Assembly (NCBI GenBank): GCA_934121885.1 | Contig: CAKOVH010000003.1 | Location: 48,316-112,315, forward strand | Length of the DNA stretch: 64,000 bases | Origin: an uncultured Clostridia bacterium | Lineage (GTDB): Bacteria > Bacillota > Clostridia > TANB77 > CAG-508 | Direction of reading: 5' to 3' | Shown: piece after piece, positions 38,001 to 46,047 of the stretch | Layout: each line of letters opens with the position of its first letter | Numbering within the stretch: the first letter of the stretch is position 1 | Notes under the pieces: generated by a model | What the model was told of the DNA's origin: nothing | What the model saw: the letters and a program-made list of their open reading frames with translations, nothing else | The model's database searches: none | Translations under genes and position numbers: made by a program

Positions 38001-39791
38001 CTCTCCATTTTTCACTTTCATAATTCCAACTTCGGTAATTTTTTCGGTTCTAAATGAAAGTCCTGTTGTTTCTAAGTCAAGTACACAATATGTTGTATCT
38101 ATATCTTGTCCTTTTGGGAAAGATACTATAGCAGTCCTATCAGGTGCTAAATATGCTTCTACTCCATATATTATTTTTAAGTCTGGATTTTTTTCGGTAA
38201 AATGATTTGCTTCTGGGAAAGCTTGTACAACACCATGATCTGTAATTGCAATAGATTTCATACCCCATTTAGCAGCACGTTTTAATAAATCTGTTGCTGA
38301 TGTTACAGCATCCATTTGACTCATTTGTGTATGCATGTGAAGCTCAACTCTTTTTACTTCTGAATTATCCATTCTTGTTACTTTCTTTATTCCCTCTGAA
38401 GCAATAATTGTATTTGCTCTTATTGTAAGTTCTTTTGAAAACGGATCCATTTCGGCTTTTCCTGCAAGTTTTATACCTTTTGCATCTTTTATTCTTCCCA
38501 TTACTTTTTTAGCATTATCTTTACTTGTAAACGCCTTACAAGTCATAGTGCTTGTACCATCATAAATAGAAATACTAAGTATAACACTTCCACCTTTTAT
38601 TTCCTTATCCTCTATTGCGATAACTTCTCCATCAATACATACATTTCCACTATCTACTCCAAGGTTTTCTATTTTTATAAGTGGCTCTTTAATTTCTGGG
38701 TTCATTCCAAGTATTAAAGGTGAGTTTTCATCTTCTGTTGGAAGCTTTGGAAAGTTATCTCCATTAACTTCTATAATAATATTAGACATTACAGTTACAT
38801 CACCTGCAAATGCATCAAGTCCTGCTTTTCCAATAGTTTTTATTCCACTTGCATTTTTAATTTTTGTTGCTACTTCATTTCCTTCTTTACTATCTGTTGT
38901 AAAGGACTTACAAGTAATCATTCCTGTTCCATCATAAAGTTCAAAAATAATCATACCTTTTCCAGTTTTTGTCTCTCTACATTCACAAGATACTACTCTT
39001 CCTTCTATTGTTATTCTTTTATTATCTGCAGAGATTTCTTTTATCTTTACTTTATTCTCTTTTGCTTTAGATGGCTTTCCTAATATAACATTTTTTTCTT
39101 GCTCTGCTTGTTCAAGTTCTGCTAAATAATCTTCTTCTAAAGGTATTTCATCCATCATTGGTGGAATTGGCATATTATCTATGTCCATTGGATAATTTTC
39201 AGCATTTGGTATACATTCGGCTACCTCTTTTTCGAACTCCTTAGCAGCTTTTTGAGCCTCCATAACTATTTGCCTTTCATTTTCTTCTGCTTGCATTTTT
39301 AACTTTAGCATCATTTCTTCTGTTATATTTTCTACATACTTTACTTTTAATTTTTCTCCATAAATATTAGAAATAATGTCTTCTAATGTTTTATCAAATT
39401 TTCCTGCATCTAGTGTTTCTTTTCCTTTACGTGGTAAATTTACTATTAAATTTTTTTCTTGGATTTCTATATTACTATCTTTTAACAATGCTTTTATAAG
39501 AGGATGCTTAAAAGCCATATATTTAACAATATCTGGCCATTCTAATTTTAAATCAACCTCTGTTTTATTTTCATATTCTATTTCTATTATTACTTCTTTT
39601 ATATCAAATCTTTTTTCTAAGTATCTTTCAAAATCATACAAGTCTGCAATTTTAATACAGCCACTTGCAATTAATTTTAGTTCTAGTTTGTTTGTCTTTT
39701 TAAATAGATTAATTGTTTTAATTTTTGAATCATTTAAAGCTATGCTTTTTGAATTGTAATCTTTAAATACTTCTTTAATTGTTTTTTCCAT
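35034..39791 (-). CDS. polC: DNA polymerase III alpha subunit, PolC type, with two OB domains
   Basis: This 1585-residue replicative polymerase of Gram-positive bacteria is longer than the about 1440 residues of Bacillus PolC. Its N-terminal domain is followed by an acidic linker and then two homologous OB folds, at about 248-342 (GRVVSCECRETKTGKG) and 370-465 (GEVIAIEDKEIKGGS); one is usual. The PHP domain follows (ELHMHTQMSQMDA, near 485), with an inserted DnaQ-like 3'-5' exonuclease (LDLETTG, HNADFD, HRALDD). The polymerase has PDIDLNFSGEYQ and a cysteine-rich zinc motif (CPEC, CQC, CPKC). The ATG at 39791 has AGGAG 10 bases upstream; a TTG at 39800 is too close to that site. It ends the pyrH-frr-uppS-cdsA-rseP-polC operon. 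Confidence 0.96.
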   Translation of the reverse strand: MEKTIKEVFKDYNSKSIALNDSKIKTINLFKKTNKLELKLIASGCIKIADLYDFERYLEKRFDIKEVIIEIEYENKTEVDLKLEWPDIVKYMAFKHPLIKALLKDSNIEIQEKNLIVNLPRKGKETLDAGKFDKTLEDIISNIYGEKLKVKYVENITEEMMLKLKMQAEENERQIVMEAQKAAKEFEKEVAECIPNAENYPMDIDNMPIPPMMDEIPLEEDYLAELEQAEQEKNVILGKPSKAKENKVKIKEISADNKRITIEGRVVSCECRETKTGKGMIIFELYDGTGMITCKSFTTDSKEGNEVATKIKNASGIKTIGKAGLDAFAGDVTVMSNIIIEVNGDNFPKLPTEDENSPLILGMNPEIKEPLIKIENLGVDSGNVCIDGEVIAIEDKEIKGGSVILSISIYDGTSTMTCKAFTSKDNAKKVMGRIKDAKGIKLAGKAEMDPFSKELTIRANTIIASEGIKKVTRMDNSEVKRVELHMHTQMSQMDAVTSATDLLKRAAKWGMKSIAITDHGVVQAFPEANHFTEKNPDLKIIYGVEAYLAPDRTAIVSFPKGQDIDTTYCVLDLETTGLSFRTEKITEVGIMKVKNGEVIDEFSCFVNPEKPIPPKVVEVTNITDDMVKDAETIDKVFPKILEFVGDSVLVAHNADFDIGFLKYNAKELGYTLDNTYLDTLRLAKDLFPEYKKYKLGIIAENLGIKVEVAHRALDDVDTTVKVFKVMIDMLKEKGVTKVDEIDTIGAGEVDYKKLQTYHAIILAKNYVGLRNLYKLISYSHLDYFYKKPRILKSIYKKYSEGLILGSACEAGELYRAIVAGKSDEEIEAIARDYDYLEIQPIGNNMFMVRNGTVPDEKALQDINRKIVELGDKLGKLTVATCDVHFMDPQDEIYRRILLAGQGYDDADEQAPLYLRTTEEMLKEFEYLGEEKAYEVVITNTNKIADMCEKISPISPEKCPPHIDGCEQTIKDIAYDKAHKLYGDPLPALVQDRLDKELNSIIKNGFSVMYIIAQKLVWKSNEDGYIVGSRGSVGSSFVANMTGITEVNSLPPHYRCPECKYSDFTDYGCQCGFDLPDKNCPKCGHKLIKDGIDIPFETFLGFNGDKEPDIDLNFSGEYQAKAHRYTEVIFGKGTTFKAGTVGTVADKTAYGYVKKYYEERGVPVNNAEVLRVAQGCTGIKRTTGQHPGGIIVVPKGREIYEFTPVQHPADDPNSDIITTHFDYHSIDQNLLKLDILGHDDPTMIRMLFDITGIDPTKVPLDDKATMSIFSSTDALGVTPEQIKSKVGSYGVPEFGTKFVRGMLVDTKPTTFDELIRISGLSHGTDVWLGNAQSLIDEGTVTLNEAICCRDDIMIYLIKKGVPPNHSFKIMETVRKGKALKDPEKWAEYVALMKEHDVPDWYIKSCEKIKYMFPKAHAAAYVTNAFRIAWFKVHEPKAYYASYFTIRADEFDSDIMCYGKEKVLNKMKEIDLAGNSATTKDKNMYAILELVLEMYERGIKFLPIDLYKSHATKFIVEEDGIRPPLNSIPGLGTVAAEGIDEAKKEGKFMSIDDMKIRSKIGKSVIELLEKVGCLKGMSQSNQMSLFG

Positions 39792-39827
39792 TAGCCTCAA
39801 ACTCCTAATTTATATCCATTGTTTCAT

Positions 39828-40574
39828 TTAAAATATTCTTACTATGTCATTATAGGTAACAAATATTGATAATGTAATAAGTAACACAAATCCTAACATT
39901 TGTATTTTTATTTCCGTACTTTCTTTTAATGTTTTTCTTCTAATTGCCTCTATTATAAGCAAAACAACCTTTCCACCATCAAGTGGAGGAAATGGAAGTA
40001 AATTTGTAACACCAAGAGACATAGAAATAACAGCTAATATATATACAAAATCTGCTACTCCTGTTGTTTTTATAACAACTTCTGAAATTCCTACTGGTCC
40101 CATAAGTTGGTCAATTGAAACACCACCAGAAAATAACATTTTTAAACTATCTACAATAGAAAACGCAAATTTTCCAGTATATGAAAGTGCTGTTCCAAAA
40201 TCTCCAAGTACAACAGTCATTAAAATAATATATGTTATAAGTGCAAATATAATATTAACAAGTCCTCCTGCCATTACAATTGCAATTCTTTTTGGAATAC
40301 TACTCTTACTAAAAGAACCCTCCTCATCAGAGCGTTCTTCTTCTCCCATCATACTTACAAATCCACCTAGAGGTATTAATCTTAAAACATATTTAGTTGA
40401 CTTTCCTTGCTTTTTTAATATTGTAGGTCCAAATCCTATTGCAAACTCGTTAACCTTTACTTTGCAGAGTCTTGCTACAATAAAATGTCCTGTTTCATGA
40501 ATTAATACCAAAAAACCTAAAATAAATATAATCTTAATTGCATTAATAAAAAAAATCAAATTATTTTCCTCCAA
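39828..40574 (-). CDS. rseP: Site-2 metalloprotease RseP/RasP, PDZ-less
   Basis: This 248-residue intramembrane zinc protease has HETGH at residues 26-30 and the NLLPFPPLDGGK motif (191-202), so both metal-binding parts are intact. RseP/RasP enzymes cut membrane anti-sigma factors and signal-peptide remnants. The usual PDZ domain between TM2 and TM3 is missing: the sequence runs from YIILMTVVLGD (about 115-125) directly to the GPVGISE loop. Family members are usually about 330-420 residues. The position in the uppS-cdsA-rseP cluster is classic, although dxr is absent. The gene starts 3 bases after the cdsA stop. Confidence 0.88.
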   Translation of the reverse strand: MEENNLIFFINAIKIIFILGFLVLIHETGHFIVARLCKVKVNEFAIGFGPTILKKQGKSTKYVLRLIPLGGFVSMMGEEERSDEEGSFSKSSIPKRIAIVMAGGLVNIIFALITYIILMTVVLGDFGTALSYTGKFAFSIVDSLKMLFSGGVSIDQLMGPVGISEVVIKTTGVADFVYILAVISMSLGVTNLLPFPPLDGGKVVLLIIEAIRRKTLKESTEIKIQMLGFVLLITLSIFVTYNDIVRIF

Positions 40575-40576
40575 AA

Positions 40577-41383
40577 TTAAAGTACCATTAATAAAAAATA
40601 TGCAAATGGTAGAACAAATATAACACTATCTATTCTATCTAACATTCCTCCATGTCCTGGTATAAGATTACTATAGTCTTTTATTTCACAATATCTTTTT
40701 ACACTTGATGCTGCTAAATCTCCTATTTGGCTAATTGCACTAAATAACATTGCAATAAAGCCAATATATATATAATTAATATTAAGATTCCAAATATTAT
40801 TACATAAGGCAGTATATATTAAAGCTAGTATCAAAGCTCCAATCACTCCTGCTACGCACCCTTCAACAGATTTGTTTGGACTAATCTCTGAAAATTTATG
40901 TTTTCCAATTCTTCTTCCAACAGTATATGCAAATATGTCTGTTCCCCAAGCACATATAAATACATACCATATTAGTATTTTACCATTTGGAACATTTTCT
41001 CTAATAATCGGTGCAAACATTATAAATAAAACCACATAACATATTCCAAAAAATGTTATAGCAATATCTATAATATTTACTTTCATATGACTTAATATAA
41101 TTCTTACAAACAAAACCATAATGGAAAATGGAATTATAGCTGCAACAATTGGAAGTATTAGGTTGGAAGGTATTAAATGTATAGCTCCAATAAGTCCTGC
41201 TGCAATGTAGCCTACCCATTCTACTGGCTTTGCTTTTCCTTTAAATGCCTTATAAAATTCATGTAGGCACATAATTGCAACAATAGCAATTGCAATATCT
41301 ATTACATATTTATTTGCAAATATCATTATTACTGCAAATAAAGGAAATAATATTAATCCTGATAAAACTCTCTTAAAATTCAT
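40577..41383 (-). CDS. cdsA: Phosphatidate cytidylyltransferase
   Basis: This 268-residue membrane enzyme makes CDP-diacylglycerol from phosphatidate and CTP, feeding PgsA encoded elsewhere in the window. About seven membrane segments are present. The family signature near the C-terminus reads SVKRYCEIKDYSNLIPGHGG followed by MLDRIDS. AAAGGA precedes the ATG. It lies between uppS and rseP. Confidence 0.95.
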   Translation of the reverse strand: MNFKRVLSGLILFPLFAVIMIFANKYVIDIAIAIVAIMCLHEFYKAFKGKAKPVEWVGYIAAGLIGAIHLIPSNLILPIVAAIIPFSIMVLFVRIILSHMKVNIIDIAITFFGICYVVLFIMFAPIIRENVPNGKILIWYVFICAWGTDIFAYTVGRRIGKHKFSEISPNKSVEGCVAGVIGALILALIYTALCNNIWNLNINYIYIGFIAMLFSAISQIGDLAASSVKRYCEIKDYSNLIPGHGGMLDRIDSVIFVLPFAYFLLMVL

Positions 41384-41407
41384 GTTTTTTTCCTTTCGCT
41401 TATGTAT

Positions 41408-42130
41408 TTACTTTCCACCAAACTTTCTGTTTCTATTTTGGAATGTTACAATCGCATCAACTAAATCATCTTCTGAAAAATCTGGCCAATATTTTTGAAC
41501 AAATAAAAACTCTGCATATGCAATTTGCCATAGTAAAAAGTTACTAACACGTTGTTCTCCACCTGTTCTTATAACTAAGTCTGGATCAGGTTCACCTTCT
41601 GTATAAAGATTATCTGAAATTAGTTGTTCATTAATATCTTGTATGTTTAATTCATTGTTTGCAACTTTTGATGCAATTTTTTTAACTGCTTTTGTAATTT
41701 CATCTCTTCCACCATAATTAAAAGCAATATTTAAAGTAAGCCCTGTATTATTTTTGGTGCTTTCAACTATTTTTAAAATATCATTTCTTAGTCCTTCATC
41801 AATTTTTTCAATATCACCTAATACTTTTATTTTTATATTATCACTTGTAGTTCTTTTTAAAAGCTTATCTATATATGCTCTTAAAAGTAACATTAAAGCT
41901 CCAACTTCTTCTTTTGTTCTTTTCCAGTTTTCAGTAGAAAATGCATACACAGTTAAATACTTAAGTCCTAAATCATTTGCAAAATATGCTAATTTTTCTA
42001 GATTTTCGGCACCAGCTTTATGTCCTAGTTTTACCTCTATTCCTTTTTCTTTAGCCCATCTTCTATTTCCATCCATAATAATAGCAATATGTTTTGGCAT
42101 ACATTCCTTATTAATGTCATTAATTGTCAT
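41408..42130 (-). CDS. uppS: Undecaprenyl diphosphate synthase
   Basis: This 240-residue cis-prenyltransferase builds undecaprenyl diphosphate, the lipid carrier for cell-wall synthesis. The diphosphate-binding IAIIMDGNRRWAKEKG carries the catalytic Asp20, and FSTENWKR and PDLVIRTGGEQRVSNFLLWQ are the other family motifs. The length is normal. It follows frr by 18 bases within the operon. Confidence 0.96.
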   Translation of the reverse strand: MTINDINKECMPKHIAIIMDGNRRWAKEKGIEVKLGHKAGAENLEKLAYFANDLGLKYLTVYAFSTENWKRTKEEVGALMLLLRAYIDKLLKRTTSDNIKIKVLGDIEKIDEGLRNDILKIVESTKNNTGLTLNIAFNYGGRDEITKAVKKIASKVANNELNIQDINEQLISDNLYTEGEPDPDLVIRTGGEQRVSNFLLWQIAYAEFLFVQKYWPDFSEDDLVDAIVTFQNRNRKFGGK

Positions 42131-42148
42131 ATTAAAATCATCCTTTAC

Positions 42149-42697
42149 TTATATACTCATTACTTCTTTTTCTTTTGCTTCTAATATTTTATCTATTTCT
42201 GCAACATATTTGTCAGTTAATTTTTGTATGTTATCTTCAGCTAATTTAAGATCATCTTCTGAAATATCGCTATTTTTTTGTTTTGCTTTTGCATCATCAA
42301 TTCCATCTCTTCTTACAGCTCTTACAGCAACTTTAGCTTCTTCTGCCATTTTTCTTACTTCTTTAACTATATCTTTTCTTCTCTCTTCATTTAATTCAGG
42401 GAAAGCTAGTCTTATTACTTTTCCATCATTATTTGGATTAATTCCTATATCTGATTTTAAAATTTCTTTTTCAATTTCTTTTAATATACTAACATCCCAT
42501 GGTTGAATAACTATTAATCTTGCTTCTGGTACAGAAATACCTGCTACTTGATTAATTGGTGTTGGTGTTCCATAGTAATCAATTGAAATCTTGTTTAAAA
42601 TTGCTGGGTTTGCTCTTCCAGCTCTAATTTCTGATAAATTTTCTTCGAAAACACTAATAGTTTTCATCATTCTTTCTTCAATATTTGTAAAATCCAT
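42149..42697 (-). CDS. frr: Ribosome recycling factor
   Basis: This 182-residue protein splits post-termination ribosomes with EF-G. It has the characteristic EIRAGRANPAILNKISIDYYGTPTP-type start of domain I and the C-terminal helix with KAKQKNSDISEDD. The length matches the family. TAGGAGGA precedes the ATG. It follows pyrH, the conserved order. Confidence 0.97.
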   Translation of the reverse strand: MDFTNIEERMMKTISVFEENLSEIRAGRANPAILNKISIDYYGTPTPINQVAGISVPEARLIVIQPWDVSILKEIEKEILKSDIGINPNNDGKVIRLAFPELNEERRKDIVKEVRKMAEEAKVAVRAVRRDGIDDAKAKQKNSDISEDDLKLAEDNIQKLTDKYVAEIDKILEAKEKEVMSI

Positions 42698-42717
42698 TTT
42701 TAATTCCTCCTAAAAAA

Positions 42718-43428
42718 TTATTCATTAATTAATGTTCCAACTTCTTCACCTTTTATTGCTTTTACAATATTTTCAGGCTTTGCAAGTTCAAATACAATAA
42801 GTTTTATATTATTATCTTTGCATAAAGATATAGCTGTTAAATCCATAACTTTTAAATTTTTATTAAGTATATCTGAATATGTAATTTTGTCATATTTTAT
42901 AGCATTGCTATCTACTTTTGGATCTGCTGAATATACCCCATCAATAGTTTTACCAACAAGTATTGCATCTGCTCCTATTTCAGCGGCTCTTAATGATGCT
43001 GCTGTATCTGTTGTAAAATATGGACTTCCTGTTCCGCATCCAAATATAACAACTTTACCGTTTTCTAAATATTTTACTGCATTTCTTTTTACAAATGGTT
43101 CTGCCACTTGTCTCATTTCTATTGCAGTTTGAAGTACTGTTTCGACTCCTTTAGCTTCTAATGCATTTTGTAGTGCTAACCCATTCATTGCAGTTGCGAG
43201 CATTCCCATATAATCTGATGAAGATCTATCCATTTTTTCTTGTTTAGCACCTCTCCAAAAGTTTCCTCCACCTACAACTATTGCAACTTCCGCACCCAAA
43301 GCTTTAATTTTTTTTATTTCTTCGCAAATTTTTTCAACTGTGTCCCAATCAATTCCTGTTTTATTACTACCAGCTAATGCTTCTCCACTTAGCTTTAATA
43401 ATACACGTTTGTATTTTATCTCTGGCAC
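42718..43428 (-). CDS. pyrH: UMP kinase
   Basis: This 236-residue enzyme phosphorylates UMP to UDP. It opens YKRVLLKLSGEALAG and has VVGGGNFWRG and GCGTGSPYFTTDTAASLRA, diagnostic of bacterial UMP kinases. The GTG at 43428 is preferred because AAAAGGAG lies 8 bases upstream; an ATG at 43449 would overlap that site. It is the first gene of the operon; rpsB and tsf, often upstream, are absent. Confidence 0.95.
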   Translation of the reverse strand: MPEIKYKRVLLKLSGEALAGSNKTGIDWDTVEKICEEIKKIKALGAEVAIVVGGGNFWRGAKQEKMDRSSSDYMGMLATAMNGLALQNALEAKGVETVLQTAIEMRQVAEPFVKRNAVKYLENGKVVIFGCGTGSPYFTTDTAASLRAAEIGADAILVGKTIDGVYSADPKVDSNAIKYDKITYSDILNKNLKVMDLTAISLCKDNNIKLIVFELAKPENIVKAIKGEEVGTLINE

Positions 43429-43590
43429 AATCAACACTCCTTTTATCATTTTTTTTAACTTTCCCTATTCTATCATATATTTATATATTTTTGCATTACT
43501 TTTTTAAAAATTTCTTAATATTTTTTATTATTCAAATATTTTCTATTATTTTGCAAATAATATATATGAATTTTTTATGAGGATACAAAA

Positions 43591-44271
43591 ATGAATCAAA
43601 TTTTAAACGGCAATATTTCTGAAATTTCTGAAGAACAAGAATATAATAATTTTTCAAATACACATAACAGCTTTTTATTTTTCAAGATACTATTTTTTAT
43701 CTCATCAATTATAGCTGTGTGTTTTACTATGTTCTTTTTTTATAGATTGTTTAGAATAAATCAAAATTCTAAAATCTCTCAAAGATTAATTAGTGATTAT
43801 CAAGTATCAACTCTTTACACTAATAACACCACATATTCCGCTAAGCAAGTTACATCATCAAACAATTCCAATACCGAGCCATTTGTAATAGGTATGATTA
43901 AAATAGATAAAATAGGATTAACATATCCAATTTTATCAGAAACAAATAAAGATTTACTTGATGTATCTGTTTGTCGTTTTGCAGGTCCTCTTCCAAATGT
44001 AACAGGAAATTTATGTATAGCGGGTCATAATTATGTAGATTATAAATTCTTTAGTAGATTAAATGAATTAACCAATAATGACATTGTAAAAATATATGAT
44101 TTATCTGGAAATATGGTAGAATATATTGTTACAAATATGTATGAAGTAAAATCTAATGATTTATCTTGTACAAATCAAAATACAAATGGCAAAATAATAG
44201 TTACACTTTTAACTTGTAATAATGTTTCAGGTAATAGATTAATTGTTCGTTGCGAAAAAAACGACGGGTAA
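43591..44271 (+). CDS. Sortase (class D-like)
   Basis: This 226-residue enzyme has an N-terminal membrane anchor (about residues 28-52) and a sortase domain with His146 (IAGHNY), Cys209 (TLLTCNN) and Arg220 (RLIVRCE). Sortases cleave LPXTG-like signals and join surface proteins to the wall or to pilins. It is convergent with a small LPKTG protein ending 73 bases away, a likely substrate. GAGGA lies before the ATG. It is divergent from pyrH. Confidence 0.9.
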   Translation: MNQILNGNISEISEEQEYNNFSNTHNSFLFFKILFFISSIIAVCFTMFFFYRLFRINQNSKISQRLISDYQVSTLYTNNTTYSAKQVTSSNNSNTEPFVIGMIKIDKIGLTYPILSETNKDLLDVSVCRFAGPLPNVTGNLCIAGHNYVDYKFFSRLNELTNNDIVKIYDLSGNMVEYIVTNMYEVKSNDLSCTNQNTNGKIIVTLLTCNNVSGNRLIVRCEKNDG

Positions 44272-44294
44272 GACCAATGGTTTACACATAAAGT

Positions 44295-44322
44295 TAAAAA
44301 AAGAGAGATTTTAATCTCTCTT
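44295..44322 (-). terminator. Terminator between sortase and LPXTG genes
   Basis: Arms AAGAGAGATT and AATCTCTCTT have a 2-base loop; the T-run is on the minus strand. Confidence 0.78.
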
Positions 44323-44343
44323 AATATATTACTTTAAACTTTT

Positions 44344-44676
44344 TTATGCTTTATAGTCTCTTATTTTTTTGTAAGCATATACTGCTGATATTGCGCAAAC
44401 AACAATAAAGAACATTACTGTTATATCTTCTGTTACACCAGTTTTTGGAAGCGTATTTTCACTATTTGTGCTTGTATTTGTTGTTGGCTGAATAATTGTT
44501 GAGTTTGAATCTGTTTGGTTAGTAGTAACTTGATTTGCATCAGATTGTTGATTTATTCCTGTAATATCTAAATTTATTGGATTGTCTGCTGCATATACCT
44601 CTAATCCTACCATTCCAAAAATTGCAATTATCATTATTGCAGAAATTGTGATTAACATTTTTTTACTCTTTAACAT
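44344..44676 (-). CDS. Small LPXTG-anchored surface protein
   Basis: This 110-residue protein has a signal peptide (about 1-29, ending VYA), a 45-residue linker rich in Asn, Thr, Gln and Ser, the sorting signal LPKTG (76-80), a hydrophobic segment and a Lys/Arg tail. After processing only about 50 disordered residues would be left on the wall. AAGGAGAG precedes the ATG. It faces the sortase gene and is its probable substrate. No function beyond anchoring is visible. Confidence 0.85.
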   Translation of the reverse strand: MLKSKKMLITISAIMIIAIFGMVGLEVYAADNPINLDITGINQQSDANQVTTNQTDSNSTIIQPTTNTSTNSENTLPKTGVTEDITVMFFIVVCAISAVYAYKKIRDYKA

Positions 44677-44838
44677 ATCTTTCTCTCCTTTTCTTTTTTC
44701 TTCTTTTGATACCTTAGTATATAGTATTTATTTTTTTCTGCTTTTTATACTATGTAACTTTAAATATATTCTTAAATTATTTTACTATTAATAATTTTCA
44801 TAGTCAAGTATTTTTTGTCATTTTTTGAAATTTTTTCT

Positions 44839-45930
44839 TTATACATTAAATCTAAACAAAACAATATCTCCATCTTGCATTATATATTCTTTTCCTTCTG
44901 ATCTAACCAAACCTTTCTCTTTTGCAGCTACCATACTTCCTTCTCTCATTAAATCATCATAAGATACTATCTCTGCACGAATAAATCCTCTTTCAATATC
45001 ACTATGTATTTTTCCTGCTGCTTGTGGTGCTTTTGTTCCTTTTTTTATTGTCCATGCTCTAACTTCTGGTTCTCCTGCAGTTAAAAACGACATTAACCCT
45101 AGTAAATCATAGCTTGCTTTTACTACTTTATCTAGTCCAGACTCTTCAATTTCTAAAGCTTCTAACATTTCTTTTTTATCGTTTCCATCTAGGCTTGCAA
45201 GTTCTTCTTCTATTTTTACGCAAAGTGGAACAACTTCTGCATTTTCTTGCTTTGCATACTCTACCACTTGTTTAATTGCCTCTATTTCAAAAGGTTTTTC
45301 CAATTGTTCTTCTGATACATTTGCTATATAAATTATTGGTTTCATTGTTAATAAAAATGTATCTTTTATTAATTCTTTTTCCTCATCATTAAGAGTAACT
45401 GTTCTTGCTGATTTTCCAGTTTCTAATGCAGATTTTATTTTTTCTAGTACATCTAATTCTAATTGACATTTTTTATCTGCTTTTAATTTTTTCTTTACAC
45501 TATCTATTCTTTTATCTAGTGTTTCTATATCTGCAAATATTAATTCTAAATTAATTGTTTCTATATCTCTTATAGGATTTATACTTCCATCAACATGTAC
45601 AATATTAGGATCTTCAAAGCACCTTACCACTTCACAAATAGCATCTACTTCTCTAATATGTGATAAAAATTTATTTCCTAATCCTTCACCTTTGCTTGCT
45701 CCTTTTACCAATCCAGCAATATCAACAAATTCTATAATAGCATGTGTTACTTTTTCTGGGTGATACATATTTGCCAGATTATCCAATCTTTCATCTGGTA
45801 CTGGAACCACTCCAACATTTGGTTCAATTGTGCAAAATGGATAATTTGCACATTCAGCTCCTGCATTTGTAATCGCATTAAACATTGTACTTTTTCCTAC
45901 ATTTGGTAATCCTACAATTCCTATTTTCAT
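44839..45930 (-). CDS. ychF: Ribosome-associated ATPase YchF
   Basis: This 363-residue Obg-family protein prefers ATP over GTP. The P-loop is GLPNVGKSTMFNAIT (residues 7-21), with DIAGLVKGASKGEGLGNKFL as switch II and a C-terminal TGS domain (TIKKGTKAPQAAGKIHSD, GKEYIMQDGDIVLFRF). It acts in translation and stress responses. It lies downstream of sigH and tRNA-Thr on the same strand. Confidence 0.96.
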   Translation of the reverse strand: MKIGIVGLPNVGKSTMFNAITNAGAECANYPFCTIEPNVGVVPVPDERLDNLANMYHPEKVTHAIIEFVDIAGLVKGASKGEGLGNKFLSHIREVDAICEVVRCFEDPNIVHVDGSINPIRDIETINLELIFADIETLDKRIDSVKKKLKADKKCQLELDVLEKIKSALETGKSARTVTLNDEEKELIKDTFLLTMKPIIYIANVSEEQLEKPFEIEAIKQVVEYAKQENAEVVPLCVKIEEELASLDGNDKKEMLEALEIEESGLDKVVKASYDLLGLMSFLTAGEPEVRAWTIKKGTKAPQAAGKIHSDIERGFIRAEIVSYDDLMREGSMVAAKEKGLVRSEGKEYIMQDGDIVLFRFNV

Positions 45931-45970
45931 TTCAAGTTCCTTTCTATTTTTCCCATTTTATAATTTAAAA

Positions 45971-46046
45971 TGGGGCTTCCAGCGGGAATTGAACCCGCGA
46001 CCTCAGCCTTACCAAGGCTGCACTCTACCTACTGAGCTATAGAAGC
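45971..46046 (-). tRNA. tRNA-Thr (GGT)
   Basis: The 76-nt cloverleaf includes an encoded CCA (45971-45973). The anticodon loop TTGGTAA gives GGT, which reads ACC/ACU. Acceptor GCTTCTA pairs with TGGAAGC; the discriminator base is C. The 5' end is one base past the sigH stop codon. Confidence 0.95.
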
Positions 46047-46047
46047 A

